NCBI GenBank assembly: GCA_035765515.1
Contig: DASTXN010000075.1
Location: 1 to 10,242, forward strand
Source of the DNA: DASRSS01 sp035765515
Lineage (GTDB): Bacteria; Actinomycetota; Actinomycetes; Mycobacteriales; Jatrophihabitantaceae
DNA length: 10,242 bases
Direction of reading: 5' to 3'
Shown here piece after piece: positions 1 to 5,894 of this stretch (positions are counted from its first letter, which is position 1; each line of letters starts with the position of its first letter). The position numbers and the translations under genes are program-made. The notes beneath the pieces were generated by a model. That model had not been told where the DNA came from. It searched no databases and was given only the letters and a program-made list of their open reading frames with translations.

Positions 1-1257
1 GCCAATGAGGGCGTAGCCGGCGGGGGGGAGGCCGCGCAGGCCGAGCCGGAGCAGGCCGCCGAGCAGGCCGCCCCTGAGCCGGAGCCCGCACCCGCCGCTG
101 CCGAACCTGCTCCGGAACCGGCCCCGCAGCCTCAAGCTCAGCCCGAGCCCCAGCCCGTTGCCCAGCAGCCGGCAGCTCCGGCGCCCGTTGCCGCTCCCGC
201 GCCCGCCGCCGCTCCGGCTGCCGCGCCCCAGACTGCCGCGGAGTCGGACGAGGACGTTTCCGGCGCCTACGTGACCCCGCTGGTGCGCAAGCTGGCCAGT
301 GAGCACGGTGTCGACCTGTCGTCCGTACAGGGCACCGGCGTCGGCGGTCGCATCCGCAAGTCGGACGTGCTGTCGGCGGCCCAGAACGGCGGCGCACAAG
401 CGGCACCGTCCCAGCCGGCTGCCGCTGCCGCGCCCCAGCCGGCTGCTCAGCAGGCACCGTCCACTCCTGCACCGCAGGCCGCTCCGGCGCCGGCATCCGC
501 ACCCGCGGCCGCTGCCCCGGCGGCAGCCCAGTTGCGTGGTCGGACCGAGCCGATGTCGCGCATGCGCCAGGTGATCGCCGCACGCATGGTCGAGTCGCTG
601 CAGACGGCGGCGCAGCTGACCACGGTGGTCGAGGTGGACGTCACCAAGATCGCCCGGCTGCGCGATGCGGCCAAGCGCGACTTCGAGGCACGCGAAGGGG
701 TGAAGCTGAGCTTCCTGCCGTTCTTCGCCACCGCCGCGATCGAGGCGCTCAAGGCGCACCCGGTGGTCAACGCGTCGGTGGACATGGCGGCCAAGACGAT
801 CACGTACCACGACGGCGCGCACCTGGGCATCGCCGTGGACACCGAGCGCGGCCTGGCCGTGCCGGTGATCCACAACGCCGGCGACCTGAACCTCGCCGGG
901 CTGGCGCGCAAGATCGCCGACCTGGCCGACCGCACCCGCGCGAACAAGGTCAGCCCGGACGAGCTCGGCGGCGGGACCTTCACGCTCACCAACACGGGCA
1001 GCCGCGGCGCGCTGTTCGACACCCCGATCATCAACCAGCCGCAGGTCGCGATCCTCGGCACCGGCGCGGTCGTGAAGCGGCCGACCGTGGTGGTGGACGA
1101 GGACTTCGGCGAGACGATCGCGATCCGCTCGATGGTCTACCTGGCGCTGTCCTACGACCACCGCATCGTCGACGGTGCGGACGCGGCCCGGTTCCTCGGC
1201 ACGATGAAGGAGCGGCTGGAAGCCGGCAACTTCGAGCGCGCGCTCGGCCTCGCCTGA
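1..1257 (+). CDS. sucB: Dihydrolipoamide acyltransferase E2 (pyruvate or 2-oxoglutarate dehydrogenase complex), 5' end outside window
   Basis: The reading frame is open from base 1, so the N-terminal lipoyl domain(s) and true start lie upstream; 418 residues are visible. Order seen: about 88 residues of Ala/Pro/Glu/Gln-rich flexible linker, a peripheral subunit-binding domain (bases 271-375, VTPLVRKLASEHGVDL then GVGGRIRKSDVL) that docks E1/E3, a second Ala/Pro linker to about base 525, then the catalytic acyltransferase core with SFLPFFATAAI and the active-site motif SYDHRIVDGAD near the C-terminus (His codon 1159-1161). The cytosolic enzyme passes the acyl group from lipoyl-lysine to CoA. 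Actinobacterial proteins of this type are often annotated SucB, but M. tuberculosis DlaT and corynebacterial AceF serve pyruvate dehydrogenase, so substrate is uncertain. The lipB and lipA genes just beyond the kinase make its cofactor. It converges on the kinase gene with 16 bases between stops. Confidence 0.93.
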   Translation, partial: ANEGVAGGGEAAQAEPEQAAEQAAPEPEPAPAAAEPAPEPAPQPQAQPEPQPVAQQPAAPAPVAAPAPAAAPAAAPQTAAESDEDVSGAYVTPLVRKLASEHGVDLSSVQGTGVGGRIRKSDVLSAAQNGGAQAAPSQPAAAAAPQPAAQQAPSTPAPQAAPAPASAPAAAAPAAAQLRGRTEPMSRMRQVIAARMVESLQTAAQLTTVVEVDVTKIARLRDAAKRDFEAREGVKLSFLPFFATAAIEALKAHPVVNASVDMAAKTITYHDGAHLGIAVDTERGLAVPVIHNAGDLNLAGLARKIADLADRTRANKVSPDELGGGTFTLTNTGSRGALFDTPIINQPQVAILGTGAVVKRPTVVVDEDFGETIAIRSMVYLALSYDHRIVDGADAARFLGTMKERLEAGNFERALGLA

Positions 1258-1273
1258 TCGCGCGGGCGGACGG

Positions 1274-2797
1274 TCAGCGGTTCACGGACGCGATCAGGTA
1301 ACCGGTGCCGACACGCTGCAACGCGATGCGCAGCGTGATCGGACCGGCTGCCGGCGCCTGACCGGCCGGCTTGCCGCCGCACTCGAGCATGGAGGCGCGC
1401 AATGTCGCGCTGACCCGTAGCACCGCCTGCGTCGCCGCGCGGGACTCGACCGCCACGTGCGAGTAGACGGTGCTCGCGCCGAACAGGCCGCAGCCGGCGG
1501 GGACGATGCTCTGCAACTGCGCAGCGTCCTGGGTCCGCAGCGTTCCGGGGACGTAGACCTGGGCCAGCAGGGCAGGATCGCGTTGCGCGTAGGCGCGCGC
1601 CCGCGCCACGTCCAGCCGGGTCAGGACCTTGCTCGCCGCGGCGGCGTCCAACTGCGCGACGTCGGGGGCGGGCGGCTGCGCCGTGGCGCCCACCGCGTCC
1701 ACCGAATGGGAGCCGGCCCCCGTCGCAGTCGCTGAACGCTGGCCGGCGGCGGCCGCAGGTCGCCCGCCCCGATCATGGGCCCACCAGAGCAGTCCCGTGA
1801 GCAGCGCAGCGAGGAGCGCGGTCACCAGTCCGAGACGCATGACCCGGGCAGACAGCTCTGGTCGCAGCGCGCGCAGGGTCCGCGCCGGGGTGCGAGCGGG
1901 CGGCGGGAGCCGGTGGCCGTAGGTGAGCACCGTGGGATCCGGTCCCGGTTCGGCGGCACGGTGCCGCGCGCGGCCGGCGGAGAGTTCGACCGCCGCCGGC
2001 TCGGCGGCGTGCCGGAGGTCGAGCGCGAACTCGGCAGCGGTCGGCCGCCGCGCGGGATCGATCTGCAGGCCGCGCGTGATCACCTGGGCCACCGCGTCGC
2101 TCACACCCGCGTCGTGAAGCCGGCCGGCCACGTCGCCGAGGTCACCGCGCGCCGCTGCCGCGTAGGCGGCGTCGGCGGAGGCCAGCGGCCAGGCGGGTTC
2201 GCCGGTCAGCGCATGCAGCGCGACGGCGGCGAGCATGAACACGTCCGAGGCGGGCGAGGGCACCCCACCGGCCGCCACGGCCGGATCGACGTACGCCGGC
2301 GTGCTGCGCGCCGGGATCGTGTCGTCGCCGGTCAGGCGCGCGACGCCGAGGTCCGCCAGCAGCGGCAGGCCCACTCCGGTGAACAGCACGTTGGCCGCAC
2401 TGACGTCGCCGTGCACCACGCCCGCGTTGTGCGCGTAGGCGAGCGCTGCCCCGACCGGCGCGATGGTGGTCACCACCTCGCCCTGCGTCAGCCGCCCGCG
2501 CGCGGCGAGCAGTTGCGCCAGCGAGCCGCCCGCCGCGAGGTCCAGCACCAGGGCCAGCCCGCGCCGGCACGGGACGGCCTCGTGCAGCCGGACGAGATGC
2601 GGATGATCGAGACCGGTCAGCAGCGCGGCCTCGGCCCGTGCCGCGTCCAACTGACCGCGCTCGTGGACCGGCAGCAGCTTGACCGCGACCGGGTCCCCGC
2701 TGCGCCGCACCCGCGCCCGCCAGACCCGCCCGTCGGCGCCCGCGCCGATCGGCTCTTCGATGACGTAGCCGGGCAATCGCCACGTCGATTCGTCCAT
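1274..2797 (-). CDS. Membrane-anchored serine/threonine protein kinase-like protein with atypical catalytic loop
   Basis: 507 residues. An N-terminal protein kinase domain (about 10-262) is followed by a Pro/Arg-rich juxtamembrane stretch, one transmembrane helix (about 321-340, LVTALLAALLTGLLWW) and an outer domain of about 165 residues. Seen kinase elements: Gly loop GAGADGRV (18-25), VAVK Lys40, likely helix-C Glu56, helix-F Asp185 (SDVF) and Arg in DPARRPT (247-253). Deviations: the HRDLKPxN loop reads HGDVSAAN (129-136), keeping Asp131 and Asn136 but losing the catalytic-loop Lys (Ser133); DFG is DLG (Asp149); the APE Glu is absent (VDPA). The protein may be a weak or pseudokinase sensor. 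The outer part (about 383-507) looks NTF2-like and has two Cys (436, 473) that could form a disulfide; this fold call is inference. ATG at 2797 has no Shine-Dalgarno; TACGCT lies 8 bases upstream. It diverges from lipB, and M. tuberculosis has a different gene (Rv2216) at this position. Confidence 0.88.
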   Translation of the reverse strand: MDESTWRLPGYVIEEPIGAGADGRVWRARVRRSGDPVAVKLLPVHERGQLDAARAEAALLTGLDHPHLVRLHEAVPCRRGLALVLDLAAGGSLAQLLAARGRLTQGEVVTTIAPVGAALAYAHNAGVVHGDVSAANVLFTGVGLPLLADLGVARLTGDDTIPARSTPAYVDPAVAAGGVPSPASDVFMLAAVALHALTGEPAWPLASADAAYAAAARGDLGDVAGRLHDAGVSDAVAQVITRGLQIDPARRPTAAEFALDLRHAAEPAAVELSAGRARHRAAEPGPDPTVLTYGHRLPPPARTPARTLRALRPELSARVMRLGLVTALLAALLTGLLWWAHDRGGRPAAAAGQRSATATGAGSHSVDAVGATAQPPAPDVAQLDAAAASKVLTRLDVARARAYAQRDPALLAQVYVPGTLRTQDAAQLQSIVPAGCGLFGASTVYSHVAVESRAATQAVLRVSATLRASMLECGGKPAGQAPAAGPITLRIALQRVGTGYLIASVNR

Positions 2798-2805
2798 AAC
2801 GGATA

Positions 2806-2811
2806 AGCGTA
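2806..2811 (-). promoter_or_regulatory. Candidate -10 element of the kinase gene
   Basis: Read on the minus strand the hexamer is TACGCT, fitting the actinobacterial TANNNT pattern, with 8 bases before the ATG at 2797. No Shine-Dalgarno is visible, so the mRNA may start at or very near the ATG. No good -35 hexamer is evident. Confidence 0.4.
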
Positions 2812-2836
2812 GGTGAACCGGATATAACGCGCGTAG

Positions 2837-2845
2837 TTATCCACA
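2837..2845 (+). promoter_or_regulatory. DnaA-box-like 9-mer in the kinase/lipB divergent region
   Basis: The bases TTATCCACA match the strong E. coli DnaA box exactly and the actinobacterial TTNTCCACA form. The site lies about 47-55 bases upstream of the lipB start and 40-48 bases upstream of the kinase start. I saw only this single perfect copy, so it is not an origin; it may be a DnaA-responsive site or chance. Confidence 0.35.
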
Positions 2846-2879
2846 CCCGCGGTCGCAGCACCCGCTTTCGCGGCGCGCG

Positions 2880-2885
2880 TAGGGT
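2880..2885 (+). promoter_or_regulatory. Candidate -10 element of lipB, leaderless spacing
   Basis: TAGGGT fits TANNNT and is followed by exactly 6 bases (GGCGTC) before the GTG at 2892, which would place +1 on the start codon. The GGGTGG within it could alternatively act as a weak ribosome binding site for the ATG at 2895. Confidence 0.5.
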
Positions 2886-2891
2886 GGCGTC

Positions 2892-3539
2892 GTGATGCAG
2901 CTTGAGGTGATCCGGGCCGGGACCGTCCCCTACGAGCAGGCCTGGGAGCGGCAACGGCAGCTGCACGCCGAGGTCGTCACCGGCACCGCACCTGACACCG
3001 TCCTGCTGCTGGAGCACCCGGCCGTCTACACCGCGGGCAAGCGCACCGAGGCCCACGAGCGGCCCTTCGACGGCACCCCCGTGATCGACGTCGATCGCGG
3101 CGGGAAGATCACCTGGCACGGCCCCGGCCAGGTTGTCGGCTACCCGATCGTGCACCTGCCCGACCCGGTCGACGTCGTCGCGTACGTGCGCCGCATGGAG
3201 CGCATGCTCATCGCGGTCTGCGCCGAGTTCGGCGTCCAGGCCGTCCAGGTGGAGGGACGCAGCGGAGTCTGGCTGCCCGCCGAGGCGGGCCGTCCCGAGC
3301 GCAAGCTGGGCCAGATCGGGATCCGGGTCAGCCAGGGCGTGACCATGCACGGGTTCGCGCTCAACTGCGACTGCGACCTGTCCTGGGCGAAGGTCATCGT
3401 GCCGTGCGGCATCGCCGACGCCGGGGTCACCTCGCTGTCGGCGGAACTGGGTCGCGACGTGACCGTCGACGAGGTGCTGCCCGTCGTCGAGCGCCACCTG
3501 CCCGAGCTGATTCAGGCCGCCGTGGCCGTCACCGCCTGA
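2892..3539 (+). CDS. lipB: Lipoyl(octanoyl) transferase LipB
   Basis: 215 residues, a normal length for LipB. The enzyme moves the octanoyl group from octanoyl-ACP to a lysine of lipoyl domains such as that of the E2 encoded upstream, the first step of endogenous lipoate assembly in the cytosol. Seen: the binding motif RGGKITWHGPGQVVGYPI (69-86), the catalytic Lys138 in KLGQIGIRV, the conserved MHGFALNCD (152-160) and the catalytic Cys172 in VPCGIADAGVTSL. The Cys/Lys pair corresponds to the dyad known from M. tuberculosis LipB. The start may be GTG 2892 or ATG 2895; a TAGGGT hexamer 6 bases before the GTG favours a leaderless GTG start. lipA follows after 16 bases, so the two are probably coexpressed, although lipA may also have its own promoter. 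Confidence 0.96.
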   Translation: MMQLEVIRAGTVPYEQAWERQRQLHAEVVTGTAPDTVLLLEHPAVYTAGKRTEAHERPFDGTPVIDVDRGGKITWHGPGQVVGYPIVHLPDPVDVVAYVRRMERMLIAVCAEFGVQAVQVEGRSGVWLPAEAGRPERKLGQIGIRVSQGVTMHGFALNCDCDLSWAKVIVPCGIADAGVTSLSAELGRDVTVDEVLPVVERHLPELIQAAVAVTA

Positions 3540-3543
3540 CGCG

Positions 3544-3549
3544 TACGCT
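3544..3549 (+). promoter_or_regulatory. Candidate -10 element of lipA, leaderless spacing
   Basis: TACGCT lies between the lipB stop and the lipA GTG, with exactly 6 bases (GAACCG) before the start codon. No Shine-Dalgarno precedes lipA, so an internal leaderless promoter is plausible. No clear -35 box is seen, and the site would overlap the 3' end of lipB. Confidence 0.42.
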
Positions 3550-3555
3550 GAACCG

Positions 3556-4503
3556 GTGACCGCAGTTCGCTCAGAAGGCACCGAAGTCGCACCAGCAGGC
3601 CGCCGGATGCTTCGGATCGAAGCCCGCAACGCCGAGACGCCCATCGAACGCAAACCCGAGTGGATCAAGACCCGGGCGAAGATGGGTCCGGAGTACACCG
3701 AGCTGCAGTCGCTGGTGCGCCGCGAGGGCCTCCACACCGTCTGCCAGGAAGCCGGCTGCCCCAACATCTACGAGTGCTGGGAGGACCGCGAGGCCACGTT
3801 CCTCATCGGCGGCGACCAGTGCACCCGGCGCTGCGACTTCTGCCAGATCGCGACCGGCAAGCCGACGGCGCTGGACCGCGACGAGCCGCGCCGGGTCGCC
3901 GAGAGCGTCGCGACGATGGGCCTGCGCTACGCGACCGTCACCGGCGTGACCCGCGACGACCTGCCCGACGGGGGTGCGTGGCTGTGGGCCGAGACGGTCC
4001 GCCAGATCCACTCGCGCAACCCGGGCACCGGCGTCGAGATCCTCACGCCGGACTTCGACGGCAAGGCCGACCTGCTGGCCGAGGTGTTCGCGTCCCGCCC
4101 CGAGGTGTTCGCGCACAACGTCGAGACGGTGCCGCGCATCTTCAAGTCGATCCGTCCCGGGTTCCGCTACGAACGCTCGCTGGACGTCATCCGCGCCGCG
4201 CGCGCGGACAATCTCGTGACCAAGTCCAACCTGATCCTCGGGATGGGCGAGGAGCGCGAGGAGATCAGCCAGGCGCTGCAGGACCTGTACGACGCGGGTT
4301 GCGAGCTGATCACGATCACCCAGTACCTGCGTCCGTCGCCGAAGCTGCACCCGGTCACGCGCTGGGTGAAGCCGGAGGAGTTCGTGGAGCTGCGCGAGGA
4401 GGCCGAGGAGATCGGCTTCACCGGCGTGATGAGCGGCCCGCTGGTGCGCTCGTCGTACCGGGCCGGACGCCTCTACCAGCAGGCGATAGCCGCCCGCAGC
4501 TGA
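3556..4503 (+). CDS. lipA: Lipoyl synthase LipA (radical SAM)
   Basis: 315 residues, typical length. LipA inserts two sulfur atoms at C6 and C8 of protein-bound octanoyl groups made by LipB, using two [4Fe-4S] clusters and S-adenosylmethionine. Seen: the auxiliary cluster motif CxxxxCxxxxxC (Cys63, Cys68, Cys74 in TVCQEAGCPNIYECW), the radical SAM motif CxxxCxxC (Cys89, 93, 96 in QCTRRCDFCQ), HNVETVPRI (188-196) and the C-terminal RSSY (298-301), whose serine is the fourth ligand of the auxiliary cluster in characterised LipA. All key residues are present. GTG 3556 is chosen because the N-terminal APAGRRMLR resembles other actinobacterial LipA proteins; ATG 3607 would cut that segment. There is no Shine-Dalgarno; TACGCT lies 6 bases upstream. 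The gene follows lipB closely on the same strand. Confidence 0.97.
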   Translation: MTAVRSEGTEVAPAGRRMLRIEARNAETPIERKPEWIKTRAKMGPEYTELQSLVRREGLHTVCQEAGCPNIYECWEDREATFLIGGDQCTRRCDFCQIATGKPTALDRDEPRRVAESVATMGLRYATVTGVTRDDLPDGGAWLWAETVRQIHSRNPGTGVEILTPDFDGKADLLAEVFASRPEVFAHNVETVPRIFKSIRPGFRYERSLDVIRAARADNLVTKSNLILGMGEEREEISQALQDLYDAGCELITITQYLRPSPKLHPVTRWVKPEEFVELREEAEEIGFTGVMSGPLVRSSYRAGRLYQQAIAARS

Positions 4504-4509
4504 CCACCT

Positions 4510-4523
4510 GGCGCTCCCGCGCC
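4510..4523 (+). terminator. Small GC hairpin after lipA
   Basis: GGCGC, the loop TCCC, then GCGCC form a perfect 5-bp stem starting 7 bases after the lipA stop. There is no T-run. The stem is short, so this may be a weak terminator or chance in GC-rich DNA. Confidence 0.3.
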
Positions 4524-4544
4524 GGACGGCGCAGCCGCGGCAAC

Positions 4545-4550
4545 TATCCT
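4545..4550 (+). promoter_or_regulatory. Candidate -10 element of the DUF4191 gene
   Basis: TATCCT fits TANNNT and lies 7 bases before the ATG at 4558. No Shine-Dalgarno is visible between them. The spacing implies a leaderless or near-leaderless mRNA independent of lipA. Confidence 0.48.
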
Positions 4551-4557
4551 CGTAGCC

Positions 4558-5307
4558 ATGGCGAACTCCTCGGGGAAGCTCACGCGCGCTGAGAAGAAGG
4601 CTGCGCGCGCGAACGGCAAGCAGTCGCGGCGCGACACCTGGCGCAATCTCGTCCAGGCCTTCAAGCTCACCCGGGAGAGCGACGACCGGCTGGTGCCGTA
4701 CATGGCCGGCTTCGGCGTCCTGGCCGCGGTGGTGGTCTTCGTCGTCGTGTGGGCGCTGAGCGGAACGCTGTTCATCCCCATCCCGATCGCGATCCTCGCC
4801 GGGCTGGTCGTCGCCATGTTCGTGTTCAGCCGGCGCGCCCAGCACGCGATGTACAGCCAGGCCGAGGGGCAACCCGGGGCGGCCGGCTGGATGCTGCAAC
4901 AACAGCTCAAGGGCGACTGGCGGATCACCCAGGCCGTCGCCGGCACCGCGCAGTTCGACGCCGTGCACCGGCTGGTCGGGCGCCCCGGCGTCGTCCTCGT
5001 CGGCGAGGGCGCCCCGCATCGCATCCGCGGCCTGCTCGCGCAGGAGAAGAAGAAGACCGCGCGCATCACCGGCGACACTCCGATCTACGACATCGTGGTC
5101 GGCACCGGCGAGGGCGAGGTCCGGCTCGGCAAGCTGTCCCGCTACCTGATCAAGCTGCCGGCGAACCTGTCTCGCGAGCAGGTGAACGCGCTGGACAAGC
5201 GGCTGGCCGCGCTCGGCGGTGGTGGACGGATGCCGCTGCCCCAGGGCCCGTTGCCGCAGGGCGCGAAGATGCGCAACGTCCAGCGCACCGTGCGCCGCCG
5301 CTCGTGA
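4558..5307 (+). CDS. DUF4191 family membrane protein
   Basis: 249 residues; counterpart by position and character of M. tuberculosis Rv2219. Seen: a strongly basic N-terminus (KLTRAEKKAARANGKQSRR, 7-25), two adjacent transmembrane helices (about 47-67 and 70-90) separated by only a short turn, a cytosolic-looking domain of about 150 residues (with GDWRITQAVAGTAQFDAVHR at 119-138 and VVLVGEGAPHRIRGLL at 145-160, then the basic AQEKKKTARI), and a basic tail. The helical hairpin with both ends basic suggests that N- and C-termini are in the cytoplasm. No catalytic motif is recognised and the function is unknown. It lies between lipA and glnA in many actinobacteria and overlaps the RDD gene by GTGA (5304-5307), which suggests translational coupling and perhaps a joint role. 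Confidence 0.9.
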   Translation: MANSSGKLTRAEKKAARANGKQSRRDTWRNLVQAFKLTRESDDRLVPYMAGFGVLAAVVVFVVVWALSGTLFIPIPIAILAGLVVAMFVFSRRAQHAMYSQAEGQPGAAGWMLQQQLKGDWRITQAVAGTAQFDAVHRLVGRPGVVLVGEGAPHRIRGLLAQEKKKTARITGDTPIYDIVVGTGEGEVRLGKLSRYLIKLPANLSREQVNALDKRLAALGGGGRMPLPQGPLPQGAKMRNVQRTVRRRS

Positions 5308-5774
5308 CCGCGCCCGGGGCCACTCCCCCGCCGGCCGGGCGCAAGACGCCGCTGCTCGGCGCGTATCGCGGCGAGCGGCTCGGCCTGCCGGAAACCGGCT
5401 CGGGTTCGCTGGGGACGACCGGCGCGCGCCTGGCCGCGTTCCTCGTCGACGCGATCGCGTCGTCGCTGATCGCCGCCCTGTTCGTCCAAGCGACGCACAG
5501 CGGTGACGGCGTCGCTGATCACCTGCCCGGCTCCTGGAGCCTGCTGCCCCTTGCGATCGACTACGTCATCGGCATGCTGGTCGCCGGCCGCACCGTCGGC
5601 ATGTATCTGTTCGGGCTGCGGATCGTGCGCGTCGACCGTCCGGCGGCGGTGAACCCCGGGCAGGCGCTCATCCGCACCGTGCTGTTGTTCCTGCTGGTCC
5701 CCGCGGTGATCTGGGACCGCGACGGGCGCGGCCTGCACGACCGCGCCAGCGGCACCGCCGTCGTCCGCGCCTGA
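5304..5774 (+). CDS. RDD family membrane protein
   Basis: 156 residues from GTG 5304, which overlaps the TGA of the DUF4191 gene as GTGA. This start is preferred over upstream alternatives in the same frame because those would run deep inside the DUF4191 gene. After a Pro-rich tail there are three membrane helices (about 43-62, 78-97 and 121-137). RDD-family signatures are present: Arg42 and Asp49 in GARLAAFLVDAI, the GRTVGMYLFGLRIVRV stretch (95-110), and GRGLHDRASGTAVV (141-154) carrying the last conserved Asp (146). The family is integral to the cytoplasmic membrane and mostly uncharacterised, with some members proposed as transporters or ion exchangers. It corresponds to M. tuberculosis Rv2219A by position. 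A GC hairpin follows 5 bases after the stop. Confidence 0.9.
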   Translation: MTAPGATPPPAGRKTPLLGAYRGERLGLPETGSGSLGTTGARLAAFLVDAIASSLIAALFVQATHSGDGVADHLPGSWSLLPLAIDYVIGMLVAGRTVGMYLFGLRIVRVDRPAAVNPGQALIRTVLLFLLVPAVIWDRDGRGLHDRASGTAVVRA

Positions 5775-5779
5775 TTCCC

Positions 5780-5795
5780 GGCCCGATCCCGGGCC
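5780..5795 (+). terminator. Hairpin after the RDD gene
   Basis: GGCCCG, the loop ATCC, then CGGGCC make a perfect 6-bp all-GC stem, beginning 5 bases after the RDD stop codon. No T-run follows. It may end the DUF4191-RDD transcript ahead of the glnA promoter. Confidence 0.45.
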
Positions 5796-5807
5796 CTGGC
5801 GCGGCGC

Positions 5808-5845
5808 GAAACATCGCGGAAACATTCGGGACACGGTCAGGCAAC
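5808..5845 (+). promoter_or_regulatory. Probable GlnR operator upstream of glnA
   Basis: Four 5-mers follow at exact 11-bp steps: GAAAC (5808-5812), GAAAC (5819-5823), GACAC (5830-5834) and GCAAC (5841-5845), each separated by 6 bases. This fits the GTnAC-n6-GAAAC type of site known for the actinobacterial nitrogen regulator GlnR. Its place just ahead of glnA, a classic GlnR target in Streptomyces and mycobacteria, supports the call. The last copy would overlap the -35 region if the TACATT at 5856 is the -10. Confidence 0.75.
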
Positions 5846-5855
5846 CGGTTCGCCA

Positions 5856-5861
5856 TACATT
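5856..5861 (+). promoter_or_regulatory. Candidate -10 element of glnA
   Basis: TACATT fits TANNNT and would give a start of transcription near base 5868 and a leader of about 27 bases. No good -35 hexamer precedes it, as expected for a promoter that needs an activator. A clear GGAGG (5886-5890) lies 4 bases before the glnA ATG, so glnA is a normally led mRNA. Confidence 0.45.
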
Positions 5862-5894
5862 CGCAGCACATCAGCCGAGCACGACGGAGGACGA

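Noticed and set aside
1..530. Ala/Pro/Glu/Gln-rich repeats read as possible DNA repeats
   Set aside because: They code for the flexible linkers between E2 domains, normal for the family; the DNA units are not regular.
2142..3767. Long minus-strand open frame of 541 codons across the kinase and lipB
   Set aside because: It lies antisense to lipB and in another frame of the kinase gene, is rich in Arg/Gly/Ala/His of the kind produced by GC-rich shadow frames, and shows no family motif.
3571..5019. Long minus-strand open frame of 482 codons opposite lipA and the DUF4191 gene
   Set aside because: It is a shadow of two confidently identified genes; the composition is low-complexity and no domain is recognisable.
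4749..5774. 341-codon version of the RDD gene starting at 4749
   Set aside because: The upstream 185 codons are an Arg/Pro-rich out-of-frame shadow of the DUF4191 gene; the RDD protein starts at GTG 5304.
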